DNA from: Fluviicola sp.
GTDB lineage: Bacteria > Bacteroidota > Bacteroidia > Flavobacteriales_D > Crocinitomicaceae
Reading direction: 5' to 3'
Length of the DNA: 64,000 bases
NCBI RefSeq assembly: GCF_039596395.1
Contig: NZ_JBCNJT010000001.1
Location: 1,709,315 to 1,773,314, forward strand
Under the pieces are notes generated by a model, which worked only from the letters and a program-made list of their open reading frames with translations, was not told the origin of the DNA and did no database searches. This document shows positions 9,693-18,334 of the stretch, piece by piece; within the stretch, counting starts at the first letter, position 1, and every line of letters starts with the position of its first letter. Made by a program: the position numbers and the translations under genes.

Positions 9693-9746
9693 TGTCAGCA
9701 CAAACGATTTCCTGAAATTCTTCGTTAGTCAAACAAACGCTTTACC

Positions 9747-10907
9747 ATGAAGGGAATATTCATCCTGTTTTTAGGCCTTACCACCTGTATTCATGCACAA
9801 ACATGGACTTCTGTCAGTTCCGTTCCAACAGCCGGGCGAGATGATGGAATTTGTTTTTCCCTCCATGGATTCGGATATATCGTAACAGGATATCTTGGTA
9901 CATTCAACGAAAGCAACCAATTATTCCAATACGATCCTGCTGCCAATTCCTGGAATGAAAAAGCACTGTTCCCGGGAACTCCGCGCCAATATTCAACAGT
10001 TTTTACCCTGAAAAACAAAGCTTACCTGATTGGCGGCTATTCAGAATCAGGACAGGCACTGAAAGATGTCTGGCAATACGATTCATTCACGGATTCGTGG
10101 ACACAACTAAGCGACTTCCCGGGAGTTGCCCGCTGGCATGCAACTGCTCTTCAGATCCAGGAAACCGGGTATTTTGGGATGGGAACAACAGCAGATTCTA
10201 CCCTGTCCGATTTCTGGAAATACAACGTTGACCTGGATTCCTGGACCAGGCTTTCCGATTATCCCGGAGGACCGAATCGCAGCGTATTGGGCTTTCCATT
10301 ATTGAACGAAGGAATTTTCGGGGAAGGGTTTGATATCAATCCTATTACCTATTCTCCGGCCTGGTTTTCCTACAATCCGGGAACTGCAATATGGACGCCG
10401 ATTTCTCCCCTTCCTTCCGGATTGCGTTCTTACGGAACAGCCATCAGTACCGGTTTCAGTGCTGTCGTTTGCGGCGGAATGGATCAGAACAGTGTGTTTC
10501 ACAACGATTGTTACCTGCTCGATCATACCAAAACCTGGCAACCTGTCGGGGCGCTTCCTCCCAATGGACTGAAAGGTTCCAAAGGATTTACGCTGAACGG
10601 GAATTTCTATTTGGGAACAGGCCTAAACGCCAATATGACCCGGATTTCAGACTTTTATAAACTCGAAATGCCGGTTTCAACGGTCCAGGAAACCATGCTT
10701 TTTCCCAATCCGAGCAAGGATTATTTCAACCTGATCTCAGAACCCAACGCCAAAGTTTCCGTGTTCTCGGTCGGTGGACAACTTCTTCAAAGCTTAAAGA
10801 CAAATGATGCAGGCTTTTTGGAAATCAAACAATTGCCGACCGGATTGTATGTATGCCTGATCGAAGGGAAAAATACTTCGGAAATCAAAAAAATTGCGAA
10901 ACTATAG
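9747..10907 (+). CDS. Secreted kelch-repeat protein with T9SS type A sorting domain
   Basis: A 386-aa protein with a signal peptide (first 18 residues, IHAQ). Five or six kelch motifs follow, typically ending in a Tyr-Asp or Tyr-Asn plus W-x-x-L (NQLFQYDPAANSW, DVWQYDSFTDSWTQLSDFP, FWKYNVDLDSWTRLSDYP). These would form a beta-propeller. The last 75 residues are a type A T9SS sorting domain, with LFPNPSKDYFNL, a VFSVGGQLLQSL core and a final LPTGLYVCLIEG strand. It is expected to be exported and surface-attached. The propeller's ligand is unknown. A GTTCAAAAG-type repeat follows its stop. Confidence 0.87.
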   Translation: MKGIFILFLGLTTCIHAQTWTSVSSVPTAGRDDGICFSLHGFGYIVTGYLGTFNESNQLFQYDPAANSWNEKALFPGTPRQYSTVFTLKNKAYLIGGYSESGQALKDVWQYDSFTDSWTQLSDFPGVARWHATALQIQETGYFGMGTTADSTLSDFWKYNVDLDSWTRLSDYPGGPNRSVLGFPLLNEGIFGEGFDINPITYSPAWFSYNPGTAIWTPISPLPSGLRSYGTAISTGFSAVVCGGMDQNSVFHNDCYLLDHTKTWQPVGALPPNGLKGSKGFTLNGNFYLGTGLNANMTRISDFYKLEMPVSTVQETMLFPNPSKDYFNLISEPNAKVSVFSVGGQLLQSLKTNDAGFLEIKQLPTGLYVCLIEGKNTSEIKKIAKL

Positions 10908-10909
10908 AA

Positions 10910-11006
10910 GGTTCAAAAGGTTCAACTGTTTAAATGTTCCAAATTGATCCCGATAGCGATCGGAACTTTGAACTACTAAACTTTTGAACTCTTTAACTTT
11001 TGAACT
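10910..11006. repeat. GTTCAAAAG-type intergenic repeat, copy 1
   Basis: Left arm GGTTCAAAAGGTTCAA and right arm words such as TTTGAACT and CTTTTGAACT are complementary. A small nested hairpin CCGAT-AGCG-ATCGG sits between them. It starts 3 nt after the kelch gene stop, between two plus-strand genes. Confidence 0.75.
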
Positions 11007-11039
11007 TCTCTGAAATTAGTTCTTTCGCTCCCCAGTAGC

Positions 11040-11047
11040 TATATTTG
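11040..11047 (+). promoter_or_regulatory. Candidate -7 promoter box of the FUSC gene
   Basis: TATATTTG matches TAnnTTTG and ends 19 nt before the ATG at 11067. It lies just downstream of the GTTCAAAAG repeat that would end the kelch transcript. Confidence 0.5.
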
Positions 11048-11066
11048 TTAGGAAATTCACTTTTCT

Positions 11067-13226
11067 ATGCGGTTCCAACCGATTAAGCAGTTTAACACCA
11101 TTCTTCAACAGGAATACCTGGAACCAACCATCAGTTGGTCGATCCGGGTGGTTTTGGCGTTAAACGTTCCCTTGATCGTTTTCCCGATGTTCCTCGGTTT
11201 TTCCTATCACATTATCTGGGCGGCTTTCGGAGCTTACATGCTCACGCTCATTGATTACAGGGGCTCGCACTACAAAAAGATGCTGATCCAGTTTGTAGAA
11301 GCGATTCTCATTCTGATTGCAGCCATTCTCGGGATGAACATCGGAGATTCCGTGACACTTTCCGTCATCGGGATGCTGGTAATAGGCGTTTTTGCTGCTT
11401 TGATCCGCAACTGGAGCGATTACGGATCAACGATCGGTGTCGGAGTAGGATTCTTCTACCTGTTCGGAATTTCCAATCCCACGCATTTTACGGAATCACT
11501 GGTTTACGGGAAATACATCCTGTTCGGTGCAGCCTGGGCCATTGCCATTATCTTTTTGTCCTTTCCTTTTTCTGCTTCAAATCCTTTAAGAAGATCCGTT
11601 GCAACCATCTGGAAACGGAATACCGATTACCTCGATGCGCTGATCGAGCAATTCCTGGAACCGGATGCCAAGCGGGATTTATTGAAAATTACTGCCAAGG
11701 AAATTGAGATCCGCAGTTCGATCGATAAATCCATGGAGTTGTTTAACCGGCGGAAAGAAAATTCCACCTTCAAAGCCGAACACTACGATCAGATGATCGA
11801 AATCCGGAAGTCTGCGGCTTATTTCGGGGCAAGTATTAAATTGCTGCACGAAGAATTGGAATCTATTAAAAACGAACCGGTTTTACTGCAAAACCGATCG
11901 ATTCTTTATAAAACACTTTCTGCTTTGTCACAGGCTTCCGCCCGGCTTTCCATTGTCATTTTTACCTTTCGCGGGGAGGATCTGACCATGGCAAAAGTCC
12001 GTATCAAGCGTTTTGAGATTGCAGCCGGAATTTTGAAAGAGAATTTGCAGCAACAGGATCTGTCGGAAGACCACAAACTGATCCTGAACCAGTTTATTGT
12101 GAGTTTGAACCAGTGTCAGCAGTTCATGGAAAACACCATTCAACTCATGAATCAGAAGTTGAGTTTCAAACGCAGCAATTACTTCGAGAATTACAAATTA
12201 TCGTTCAACCATTTCATTGCCGGATTGCAGCCTCGAGTATTGTTCCAGATCGTCAGGGAAATTTTCAACCTGGATTCCCAGCAGTTCAAATATGCACTTC
12301 GTGTCGGATTGGGGCTTGCGTTGTCCGTTTTCATGTTCAAATTCTTTAAAATTGATCACGGGCACTGGATTGCCTTAACCCTGCTTATTGTCATTCAACC
12401 TTATTACGGGGCAACACGCAAAAAAGGATTTGAACGGATCATCGGGACGGTTGCCGGAATTCTTGTCGGTGGGGCAATTATGTTGCTACCGATCAAGCAC
12501 GAACAGTTTGTCGTCATCCTGATCTTTATTTCCTTCTTCGTGGCTTATTACCTGCGAAACAATTACAAAGTCGGGGTTTTCTTCGTGACCATCATGCTTG
12601 TTGTCATGATGCAGCTTTCCAAACAGGGTTCCTGGGATTTGATCTGGTGGCGCGTACTTTCGACATTAATCGGTTCTGCACTGGCGATTCTCATCAGCTT
12701 TGCTTTCTGGCCTATTTGGGAAAAGCAGCGCTTCCCGGCATTATTGAACAGTTCTTTCAATCAAAACCTGTTCTTCCTGAACCAGGTTGTTTTGAGTTAT
12801 CAGAAAAAACTTCCGGCTGGAATTACCTGGCACAAAAGCCGCAGGTTGAGCGAAGCAGCAAATAACAACTTATTTGCCTGTATCCAGCGCATGTATGAAG
12901 AACCACAGGCTCACCAGCGCCAGATTGACGTGCATTTTGCAAAAGTCGGTTCGAATATCCGCATTTCCCGGGAGATTACCAGCCTGGCTTTTTCCCTCGA
13001 AAAAGAAACTTCCGGAAAATTGACTGAAATCCTGAACGATTACATGGAATCCATCCAGGTTATTTTCTACCAATTCATTCAACAAGAAAAAGAAATGGAT
13101 TTCAAACCGCTCAAAACCATTCTGCAAGACCCGGTCTTCGAAGAAAACGAGCAATTCCAGGCAATCCAGGTGGATTTGGAGAAAATTGTGTTTGAATTGG
13201 AGGCGTTGAAGGCGTTTAGGGGCTAG
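11067..13226 (+). CDS. FUSC-family (YccS/YhfK-like) inner membrane protein
   Basis: A 719-aa membrane protein with two hydrophobic blocks, around residues 25-170 and 400-560, each with five or six short helices. They are separated by a long helical cytoplasmic region (about 180-390). This is the duplicated layout of the FUSC/aromatic acid exporter-like family; the second block contains RVGLGLALSVFMFKF and a GTVAGILVGGAIMLLP glycine-rich helix. Relatives such as AaeB export small aromatic acids, but YccS-type members have no proven substrate. It appears to be a single-gene unit. No partner AaeA-like adaptor is next to it. Confidence 0.85.
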   Translation: MRFQPIKQFNTILQQEYLEPTISWSIRVVLALNVPLIVFPMFLGFSYHIIWAAFGAYMLTLIDYRGSHYKKMLIQFVEAILILIAAILGMNIGDSVTLSVIGMLVIGVFAALIRNWSDYGSTIGVGVGFFYLFGISNPTHFTESLVYGKYILFGAAWAIAIIFLSFPFSASNPLRRSVATIWKRNTDYLDALIEQFLEPDAKRDLLKITAKEIEIRSSIDKSMELFNRRKENSTFKAEHYDQMIEIRKSAAYFGASIKLLHEELESIKNEPVLLQNRSILYKTLSALSQASARLSIVIFTFRGEDLTMAKVRIKRFEIAAGILKENLQQQDLSEDHKLILNQFIVSLNQCQQFMENTIQLMNQKLSFKRSNYFENYKLSFNHFIAGLQPRVLFQIVREIFNLDSQQFKYALRVGLGLALSVFMFKFFKIDHGHWIALTLLIVIQPYYGATRKKGFERIIGTVAGILVGGAIMLLPIKHEQFVVILIFISFFVAYYLRNNYKVGVFFVTIMLVVMMQLSKQGSWDLIWWRVLSTLIGSALAILISFAFWPIWEKQRFPALLNSSFNQNLFFLNQVVLSYQKKLPAGITWHKSRRLSEAANNNLFACIQRMYEEPQAHQRQIDVHFAKVGSNIRISREITSLAFSLEKETSGKLTEILNDYMESIQVIFYQFIQQEKEMDFKPLKTILQDPVFEENEQFQAIQVDLEKIVFELEALKAFRG

Positions 13227-13260
13227 TACTTCTTATTGTTAAGATAAGGCGGTCTATCTA

Positions 13261-13305
13261 TCTCCCTCCTTGAGGAGGGACTAAGGGAGGTGGCTAGTGT
13301 GGGCG
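13261..13305 (+). repeat. REP-like hairpin repeat upstream of the DUF559 gene
   Basis: A stem TCCCTCC-TTGA-GGAGGGA (13263-13280) is followed by AAGGGAGG and the tail TGGCTAGTGTGGGCG. The same layout recurs at 13811-13854, so the nuclease gene between them is flanked by direct repeats. Confidence 0.75.
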
Positions 13306-13343
13306 TCTCTTGCGATTATCGATTTTTCTACTTAAATTAAAGT

Positions 13344-13739
13344 ATGAAAACATTTAGCCACAATCACGACAACCCCAAACTGAAAGAGTATGCCCGTGAA
13401 TTACGGACTGAGACTGTTTCCAAAGCAGAAAAGGTGATCTGGAAAGGATTGCTCTCCAGGAAACAAACCGGGGAACGCTTTCTGCGGCAACACCCTATCT
13501 ATCACTTTATCGTGGATTTCTTTGCCCCTGAGATCGGGCTGATTATTGAGATAGACGGAAATTCGCATTTCAGTAAGCCGGATTATGACCGCTACCGCGA
13601 AGATAAACTGGTTTCGCTGGGTTATACGCTGATCCGCTTTAAAGAAGGGGATGTGATCTGGAATATGGATGTGGTCTCGGAACAGGTGCGGCATGTGATT
13701 CATGCTTTGAGAGCGGGGATGCCTTCTTCTTCCTCCTGA
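13344..13739 (+). CDS. DUF559 (Vsr-like) endonuclease-domain protein
   Basis: A 131-aa protein of the DUF559 family, related to very-short-patch-repair endonucleases and the PD-(D/E)xK fold. The core shows a basic helix RQHPIYHFIVDFFAPE, in which the Asp is a likely metal ligand, then LIIEIDGNSHF with the Glu-x-Asp pair and a conserved His. It ends with GYTLIRFKEGDVIWNMD. The length is normal for the family. DUF559 proteins are widespread in Bacteroidota but their target is not established. The gene lies alone between REP-like hairpin repeats (13261 and 13755-13854), which suggests it belongs to, or travels with, these repeats. Confidence 0.85.
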   Translation: MKTFSHNHDNPKLKEYARELRTETVSKAEKVIWKGLLSRKQTGERFLRQHPIYHFIVDFFAPEIGLIIEIDGNSHFSKPDYDRYREDKLVSLGYTLIRFKEGDVIWNMDVVSEQVRHVIHALRAGMPSSSS

Positions 13740-13754
13740 TTCTCAAGCCAACTC

Positions 13755-13800
13755 TCGATCCTCACGCCACCCTCCTTTATCCTCCCTCAAGGGAGGAGAC
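13755..13800 (-). repeat. REP-like hairpin repeat, inverted copy
   Basis: Read on the minus strand: stem CCTCCC-TTGA-GGGAGG (13781-13796) followed by AAAGGAGGGTGGCGTGAGG. It is the same element as at 13261 and 13811 in the opposite orientation. A further half copy of its GGAGGGTGG end lies at 13864-13879. Confidence 0.65.
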
Positions 13801-13810
13801 TCAGATCCGC

Positions 13811-13854
13811 TTCTCCCCTTGAGGGGAGATCGAGAGGGGTGGTTAGTGTAGGCG
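13811..13854 (+). repeat. REP-like hairpin repeat downstream of the DUF559 gene
   Basis: Stem TCTCCCC-TTGA-GGGGAGA (13812-13829), then GAGAGGGG and the tail TGGTTAGTGTAGGCG. The tail differs from that of the upstream copy at only two positions. Confidence 0.75.
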
Positions 13855-13875
13855 ATCCTCCTTCACCACCCTCCT

Positions 13876-15156
13876 TTATAAACTATCCAAAAAATCCAAC
13901 AACACCACGTGCAGTTTATCCAGTTCTTCTTCCGAAATGCAATATGGCGGATTGAGGTATAGAATATTTCCCAACGGACGGATCAAACAGCCTTTTTCCA
14001 GGAAAAAATCGTACGCGCGATCACGAATGGATGAAAAGTAATTGTTTCCCTCGCCGGTTTCTACTTCAAAACGCAAAATAGTACCGCACAAACCGATCTC
14101 TTTCACTTTCGGATGCGTTTTCAGCGCTTCGATGAAATAGCGGTGACGTTCTTCGATCCATTCGATGGAATCCCAGGTTTCGGGTTGTTCGAACAGGTCC
14201 AAACTCGCATTTGCTACTGCACAAGCCAGCGCGCTTCCCGTAAAGGAATGTCCGTGCAATAAGGCTTTTGCTGTTTCGGGATGCAAAAAAGCATCGTAGA
14301 TCTCATTGGTGGCGACAGTCAATCCCAACGGCAAGATTCCTCCCGTCAATCCTTTCGACAAACATACAATATCGGGTTCCTGCTCACAGAAATTATGAGC
14401 AAATAACTTTCCTGTCCTTCCCCAACCCGTCATGACTTCGTCAAAAATAACGAGTGCATGGTATTTTTTCGCCAGTGCCACAAAAGCATCCAGCCAAGTT
14501 GAATCGTACATGCGCATTCCCGCCGATCCCTGGACCAAAGGCTCCACAATCACTGCGGCAACTTCTCCGGTTTTCAGGATTTGCTCCGCTTGAATCAAGG
14601 ATTGACTTCTTGCTTCGTCTTTCGGGAAATCGATGAAATCTACCTCAAAGAACAAATGCTCGAAAGGCTTGTTGAATGCACCGCGCTGACCGATCGACAT
14701 CGCACCGAATGTATCTCCGTGATATGCACCGTCGAGAGCAATGACGCGTTTTTTAGTTTCATTCTTATTGAACCAATACTGGAATGCCATTTTTAAAGCC
14801 ACTTCAACGGCTGTTGAACCATCGTCCGAAAAGAACACTTTTTCCAGTTTTTCCGGAAGTAAGGATGAAATGCGTTCCGCCAGGCGGATTGCCTGCGGAT
14901 GTGTTGCCCCTGCAAAGATTACGTGATCCAGCTGTGAGAATTGTTCCGTCAAAGCCTGCCCCAAATAAGGATGGCCGTGTCCGTGTACATTTACCCACCA
15001 GGAGGAATTTGCGTCGATGTATGTTTTTCCGTTTGAATCAAAGAGTGTTGTTGCTTCTGCTTTTACAATGTGTAACGGTTCTTTCGCCGTTTGCATTTGT
15101 GTAAATGGATGCCAAACGTGTTTTTTGTCTTGTTCTAAGCCTGTTGCTCTATCCAT
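13876..15156 (-). CDS. bioA: Adenosylmethionine-8-amino-7-oxononanoate aminotransferase (biotin synthesis)
   Basis: A 426-aa class III aminotransferase that transfers the amino group of S-adenosylmethionine to 7-keto-8-aminopelargonate, giving diaminopelargonate. The BioA signature HVWHPFTQMQ is at residues 13-22, with the SSWWVNVHGHGHP substrate segment, VFFSDDGSTAVEVALKMAFQY, the cofactor Asp in IFDEVMTGWGRTG and the Schiff-base Lys in CLSKGLTGG. Its start overlaps the end of bioD by 22 nt, so the two are co-translated. The order bioD-bioA gives consecutive pathway steps. bioF, bioB and bioC are not in the window. Confidence 0.95.
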   Translation of the reverse strand: MDRATGLEQDKKHVWHPFTQMQTAKEPLHIVKAEATTLFDSNGKTYIDANSSWWVNVHGHGHPYLGQALTEQFSQLDHVIFAGATHPQAIRLAERISSLLPEKLEKVFFSDDGSTAVEVALKMAFQYWFNKNETKKRVIALDGAYHGDTFGAMSIGQRGAFNKPFEHLFFEVDFIDFPKDEARSQSLIQAEQILKTGEVAAVIVEPLVQGSAGMRMYDSTWLDAFVALAKKYHALVIFDEVMTGWGRTGKLFAHNFCEQEPDIVCLSKGLTGGILPLGLTVATNEIYDAFLHPETAKALLHGHSFTGSALACAVANASLDLFEQPETWDSIEWIEERHRYFIEALKTHPKVKEIGLCGTILRFEVETGEGNNYFSSIRDRAYDFFLEKGCLIRPLGNILYLNPPYCISEEELDKLHVVLLDFLDSL

Positions 15157-15749
15157 AACCGGGCTGCTTGTTGTATGCTTTCTGTTGAAAATTCGTTGAT
15201 TTCAGGAATGGTGGTAATGGAAAGATCGGGAAAGTGTGAATGATAAATGCGCTCGGAAGCTTCGTTCCGGTCTCCGTTGACAATCAAACCTGCAATCGGG
15301 ATTTCGCGCATCATCAATGCATTTAAAGTTAACAAGGTATGATTGATACTTCCCAGATAATGCCTGGTTACCACATAAACAGGAAGCTCCCACAACTGGA
15401 ATAGGTCGATGTAGCACAAGCCATCATCATTCAGCGGAACCATTACACCTCCTGCTCCTTCGATGATGGTTGTTTTGGAAAAACGGGGAAGGTCGAACTG
15501 CTCTTCCGTCAATTCAACACCGTCCAAACGGGCTGCTTCGTGCGGTGACATGGCGTGGTTCAGCAACACATTTGCAGGAATGACGTTCGTTTCAGAAGTG
15601 TGTGATCTTACAAAATCGCTGTCCAAAGCATGCAAATCGCCGGCTTGAACGGGTTTCCAGTAATCTGCTTTCAATGCTTCGCAAAGTACGGCACTGACAA
15701 CGGTCTTCCCTACTTCGGTTCCAATTCCGGTTACGACATAAGTTTCCAT
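15135..15749 (-). CDS. bioD: ATP-dependent dethiobiotin synthetase
   Basis: A 204-aa protein that closes the ureido ring of dethiobiotin from diaminopelargonate, CO2 and ATP. The P-loop GIGTEVGKTVVSA is at residues 8-20. IIEGAGGVMVPLND is the conserved Glu-Gly-Ala-Gly-Gly segment, and GLIVNGDRN is the nucleotide-specificity loop. The length is close to the usual 210-230. It is first in the bioD-bioA operon, about 55 nt from pheT upstream. Confidence 0.95.
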   Translation of the reverse strand: METYVVTGIGTEVGKTVVSAVLCEALKADYWKPVQAGDLHALDSDFVRSHTSETNVIPANVLLNHAMSPHEAARLDGVELTEEQFDLPRFSKTTIIEGAGGVMVPLNDDGLCYIDLFQLWELPVYVVTRHYLGSINHTLLTLNALMMREIPIAGLIVNGDRNEASERIYHSHFPDLSITTIPEINEFSTESIQQAARLWIEQQA

Positions 15750-15804
15750 GATTTACGCTCCAATCGATTTATAGAAAAGTATAAGTTACGAAATCTTCCG
15801 GTTC

Positions 15805-18237
15805 TTATCTCAATTCTGCTCCCAATTGTTTTTCCAGTTCTGTGCGGATCGAATTCATGATCCCGTCTACCTGTGTGTCTTTCAATGTTTGCTCCACGTC
15901 CTGGAAGGTAAAGGAAACCGCGTAGGATTTTTTGCCTTCCGGAAGGTTCTTTCCTTCGTATACATCAAACAAACCGACTTTCTGCAGGATTTTCTTGTCT
16001 ACTTTCTTCGCAATCTGTTCGATTTCTGCAAAACGGACCTTCGAATCCAATAACAAGGAGAAATCACGTCGCACTTCAAATGTTTTCGGCAATTCCTTGT
16101 ACTGAACTTTTACCAGTTTCAGGGAATCCAGGATAGCATCCCAATCCAGATCAGCCACAAATACGTCTTGTTTCACCCCGAAGTGTTTTTTCACTTTCTG
16201 ATTGGCCCAGCCCAACGTTCCTACTACATTTTTCAGGATACGGATTTGGTATCCGTCCGCTAAAACTGACTGGTCCTGCAGGTTTTCTTCCTGTATAAAG
16301 CCAGCAAGTCCCAATCGTTCGAATAAATTGGAAATCACTCCTTTCAAGGTAAATAAGGTAGATTTCTCCAATTTTTGCGACCACGATTCTTCCTGCTTAT
16401 TTCCAGTCATCAAGACCAGCAAACGCTTATTTTCCGAATAACTATCGTTTTCAAAAGAATACGTCTTCCCGAATTCGAACAAACGCAAATCCGGATTTTG
16501 GCGGTTCTGGTTGTGCGCAACCGTCTCCATTGCCTGGAATAACAAGCTTTGACGCATTACGGCCAAATCCTGGCTTAAAGGATTCAGCATACGAACCGCT
16601 TTTTCGACCGGGAATTGAGTTCCTCCCAATTTCTCCGCATATTGCGGGCTCGTCAGGGAATTATTCATCATTTCGTGGAAGCCCATCCCGGCCAACACTT
16701 CTGCCAGGTTCACTCCCAAACGCTCCAGATCCGGTTTTTGGCCAAACACCAGCGAGGTATTCAATTTTTCAGGAAGCGGAATCTGGTTAAATCCATAAAT
16801 GCGCAATACTTCTTCAATGACATCGATTTCGCGATCCACGTCTACGCGGTAATTCGGAACGGAAAGTTCCAATGCTTCATTCGTAGCAGAAAGCACTTCA
16901 AAATCCAATGAAATCAAAATATTTTGAATCACAACAGGAGCAATTTCATGTCCCAGCAATTGATTGATACGCTTATAACACAGTGTTACCGTTCTTTTTT
17001 GGATGGGTTCCGGATACAAATCCACCGTTTCCATTCCCACTTTTCCGCCGGCAACTTCCCGGATTAACTGGACTGCTCTTTCCAAAGCGTAGGGAACCAA
17101 GTCCACATCCACGCCGCGTTCGAAACGGAAACTGGCGTCTGTAGACAAACCGTGTCTTTTTGCAGTTTTACGCACTGAAACCGGCTGGAAATACGCCGCT
17201 TCCAAGAACACATTGGTCGTTGTATCGGAAATTCCGGAGTGATTCCCTCCGAAAACTCCCGCAATACACATCGCTTCTTTTTCATTGGCAATCACCAGAT
17301 CTTCTTCATTCAATTCGCGCTCCACACCATCCAGTGTAATCATCTTCTCTCCTGCTTTTGCCGTGCGAACAATTACTTTCCCGTTCACCACGGAAGCATC
17401 GAATGCATGCAGCGGAGTTCCCAATTCACGCATCACGTAATTCGTTACGTCCACCACATTATTGATCGGAGATAAACCAACCGCTCTCAATTTATTTTGC
17501 AGCCACGCCGGAGAAGCTTTCACTTCCACTCCGCTGATGGTAATTCCCATGTAGCGCGGGCATTTCTCTGTATTTTCAACCACCACGGAAACCGGAAGAT
17601 CGGCTTCTTTTACGGGTTTCTTTGTTTCTTTCAGTTGCAATGTTGCAGTGCTTCCTTCGTGACAAGCCATATACGCAAGTACGTCGCGTGCAACACCAAT
17701 ATGTCCCATAGCATCTGCACGGTTCGGCGTCAAACCGATCTCGATCTGAACGTCGCTTTCCAACTCCAGGTATTCAGCCGCAGGAGTTCCGGGCTTGGCA
17801 TCCGGATTTAAAACCAAAATCCCGTCGTGACTTGTTCCCAGTCCCAATTCGTCTTCGGCACATAACATTCCGAACGATTCTACATCGCGGATTTTGGAAA
17901 CCTTCATTTTCAAAGGTTCATCCGGTTTCGGGTACAAAACAGCCCCAACCTGCGCCAGGATTACTTTCTGTCCGACAGCTACATTCGGTGCTCCGCAAAC
18001 AACCTGCAAGATCTCTTTCCCGTTGTTTACCTTCGTCACTTTCAGCCGGTCCGCATTCGGATGTTGTTCACATTCAATCACTTCTGCAACTACAACACCT
18101 TCCAGTCCGCCTTTCACACTTTCAATGGTCTCAAAACCTTCTACTTCCAAACCTGTATCTGTCAGAAGCTGATCTAATTGTTCCGGGGATTTGTGAACCG
18201 GTAAAAACTCGTGTAACCAAGCGGATGAAATTTTCAT
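15805..18237 (-). CDS. pheT: Phenylalanine-tRNA ligase beta subunit
   Basis: An 810-aa bacterial PheT. It has the N-terminal tRNA-binding EMAP-like domain (about 40-155, QHPNADRLKVTKVN), a B3/B4 editing domain (about 210-380), the B5 DNA-binding-like domain (about 400-470), a catalytic-like core and a C-terminal ferredoxin-fold anticodon-binding domain (last 95 residues, VRRDFSLLLDSKVRF). With PheS it charges tRNA-Phe. ATG 18237 is preferred: MKISSAWLHEFLP is the standard start, and the 8-residue longer form has no support. pheS is not adjacent, which is common in Bacteroidota. Confidence 0.95.
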   Translation of the reverse strand: MKISSAWLHEFLPVHKSPEQLDQLLTDTGLEVEGFETIESVKGGLEGVVVAEVIECEQHPNADRLKVTKVNNGKEILQVVCGAPNVAVGQKVILAQVGAVLYPKPDEPLKMKVSKIRDVESFGMLCAEDELGLGTSHDGILVLNPDAKPGTPAAEYLELESDVQIEIGLTPNRADAMGHIGVARDVLAYMACHEGSTATLQLKETKKPVKEADLPVSVVVENTEKCPRYMGITISGVEVKASPAWLQNKLRAVGLSPINNVVDVTNYVMRELGTPLHAFDASVVNGKVIVRTAKAGEKMITLDGVERELNEEDLVIANEKEAMCIAGVFGGNHSGISDTTTNVFLEAAYFQPVSVRKTAKRHGLSTDASFRFERGVDVDLVPYALERAVQLIREVAGGKVGMETVDLYPEPIQKRTVTLCYKRINQLLGHEIAPVVIQNILISLDFEVLSATNEALELSVPNYRVDVDREIDVIEEVLRIYGFNQIPLPEKLNTSLVFGQKPDLERLGVNLAEVLAGMGFHEMMNNSLTSPQYAEKLGGTQFPVEKAVRMLNPLSQDLAVMRQSLLFQAMETVAHNQNRQNPDLRLFEFGKTYSFENDSYSENKRLLVLMTGNKQEESWSQKLEKSTLFTLKGVISNLFERLGLAGFIQEENLQDQSVLADGYQIRILKNVVGTLGWANQKVKKHFGVKQDVFVADLDWDAILDSLKLVKVQYKELPKTFEVRRDFSLLLDSKVRFAEIEQIAKKVDKKILQKVGLFDVYEGKNLPEGKKSYAVSFTFQDVEQTLKDTQVDGIMNSIRTELEKQLGAELR

Positions 18238-18258
18238 TGTTGTGTATTTTTCGAAGTC

Positions 18259-18266
18259 CAAATTTA
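18259..18266 (-). promoter_or_regulatory. Candidate -7 promoter box of pheT
   Basis: TAAATTTG on the minus strand fits TAnnTTTG and lies 21 nt upstream of the pheT ATG at 18237, in a divergent intergenic region shared with the TonB receptor gene. Confidence 0.5.
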
Positions 18267-18324
18267 AGAAAAAGCGGGGAAAGCGAGGTTTAATTTGACA
18301 TAAAAGCGTTAAATTCGTTCACAC

Positions 18325-18332
18325 TAATTTTG
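18325..18332 (+). promoter_or_regulatory. -7 promoter box abutting the TonB receptor start
   Basis: TAATTTTG ends only 2 nt before the ATG at 18335. If it is a normal -7 box, transcription starts at or just inside the start codon, giving a leaderless mRNA. Confidence 0.5.
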
Positions 18333-18334
18333 GA

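Noticed and set aside
13255-13305. CRISPR-like repeats near the DUF559 gene
   Set aside because: The repeats are few, in mixed orientation, and lack regular spacers; they fit REP-like hairpins better.
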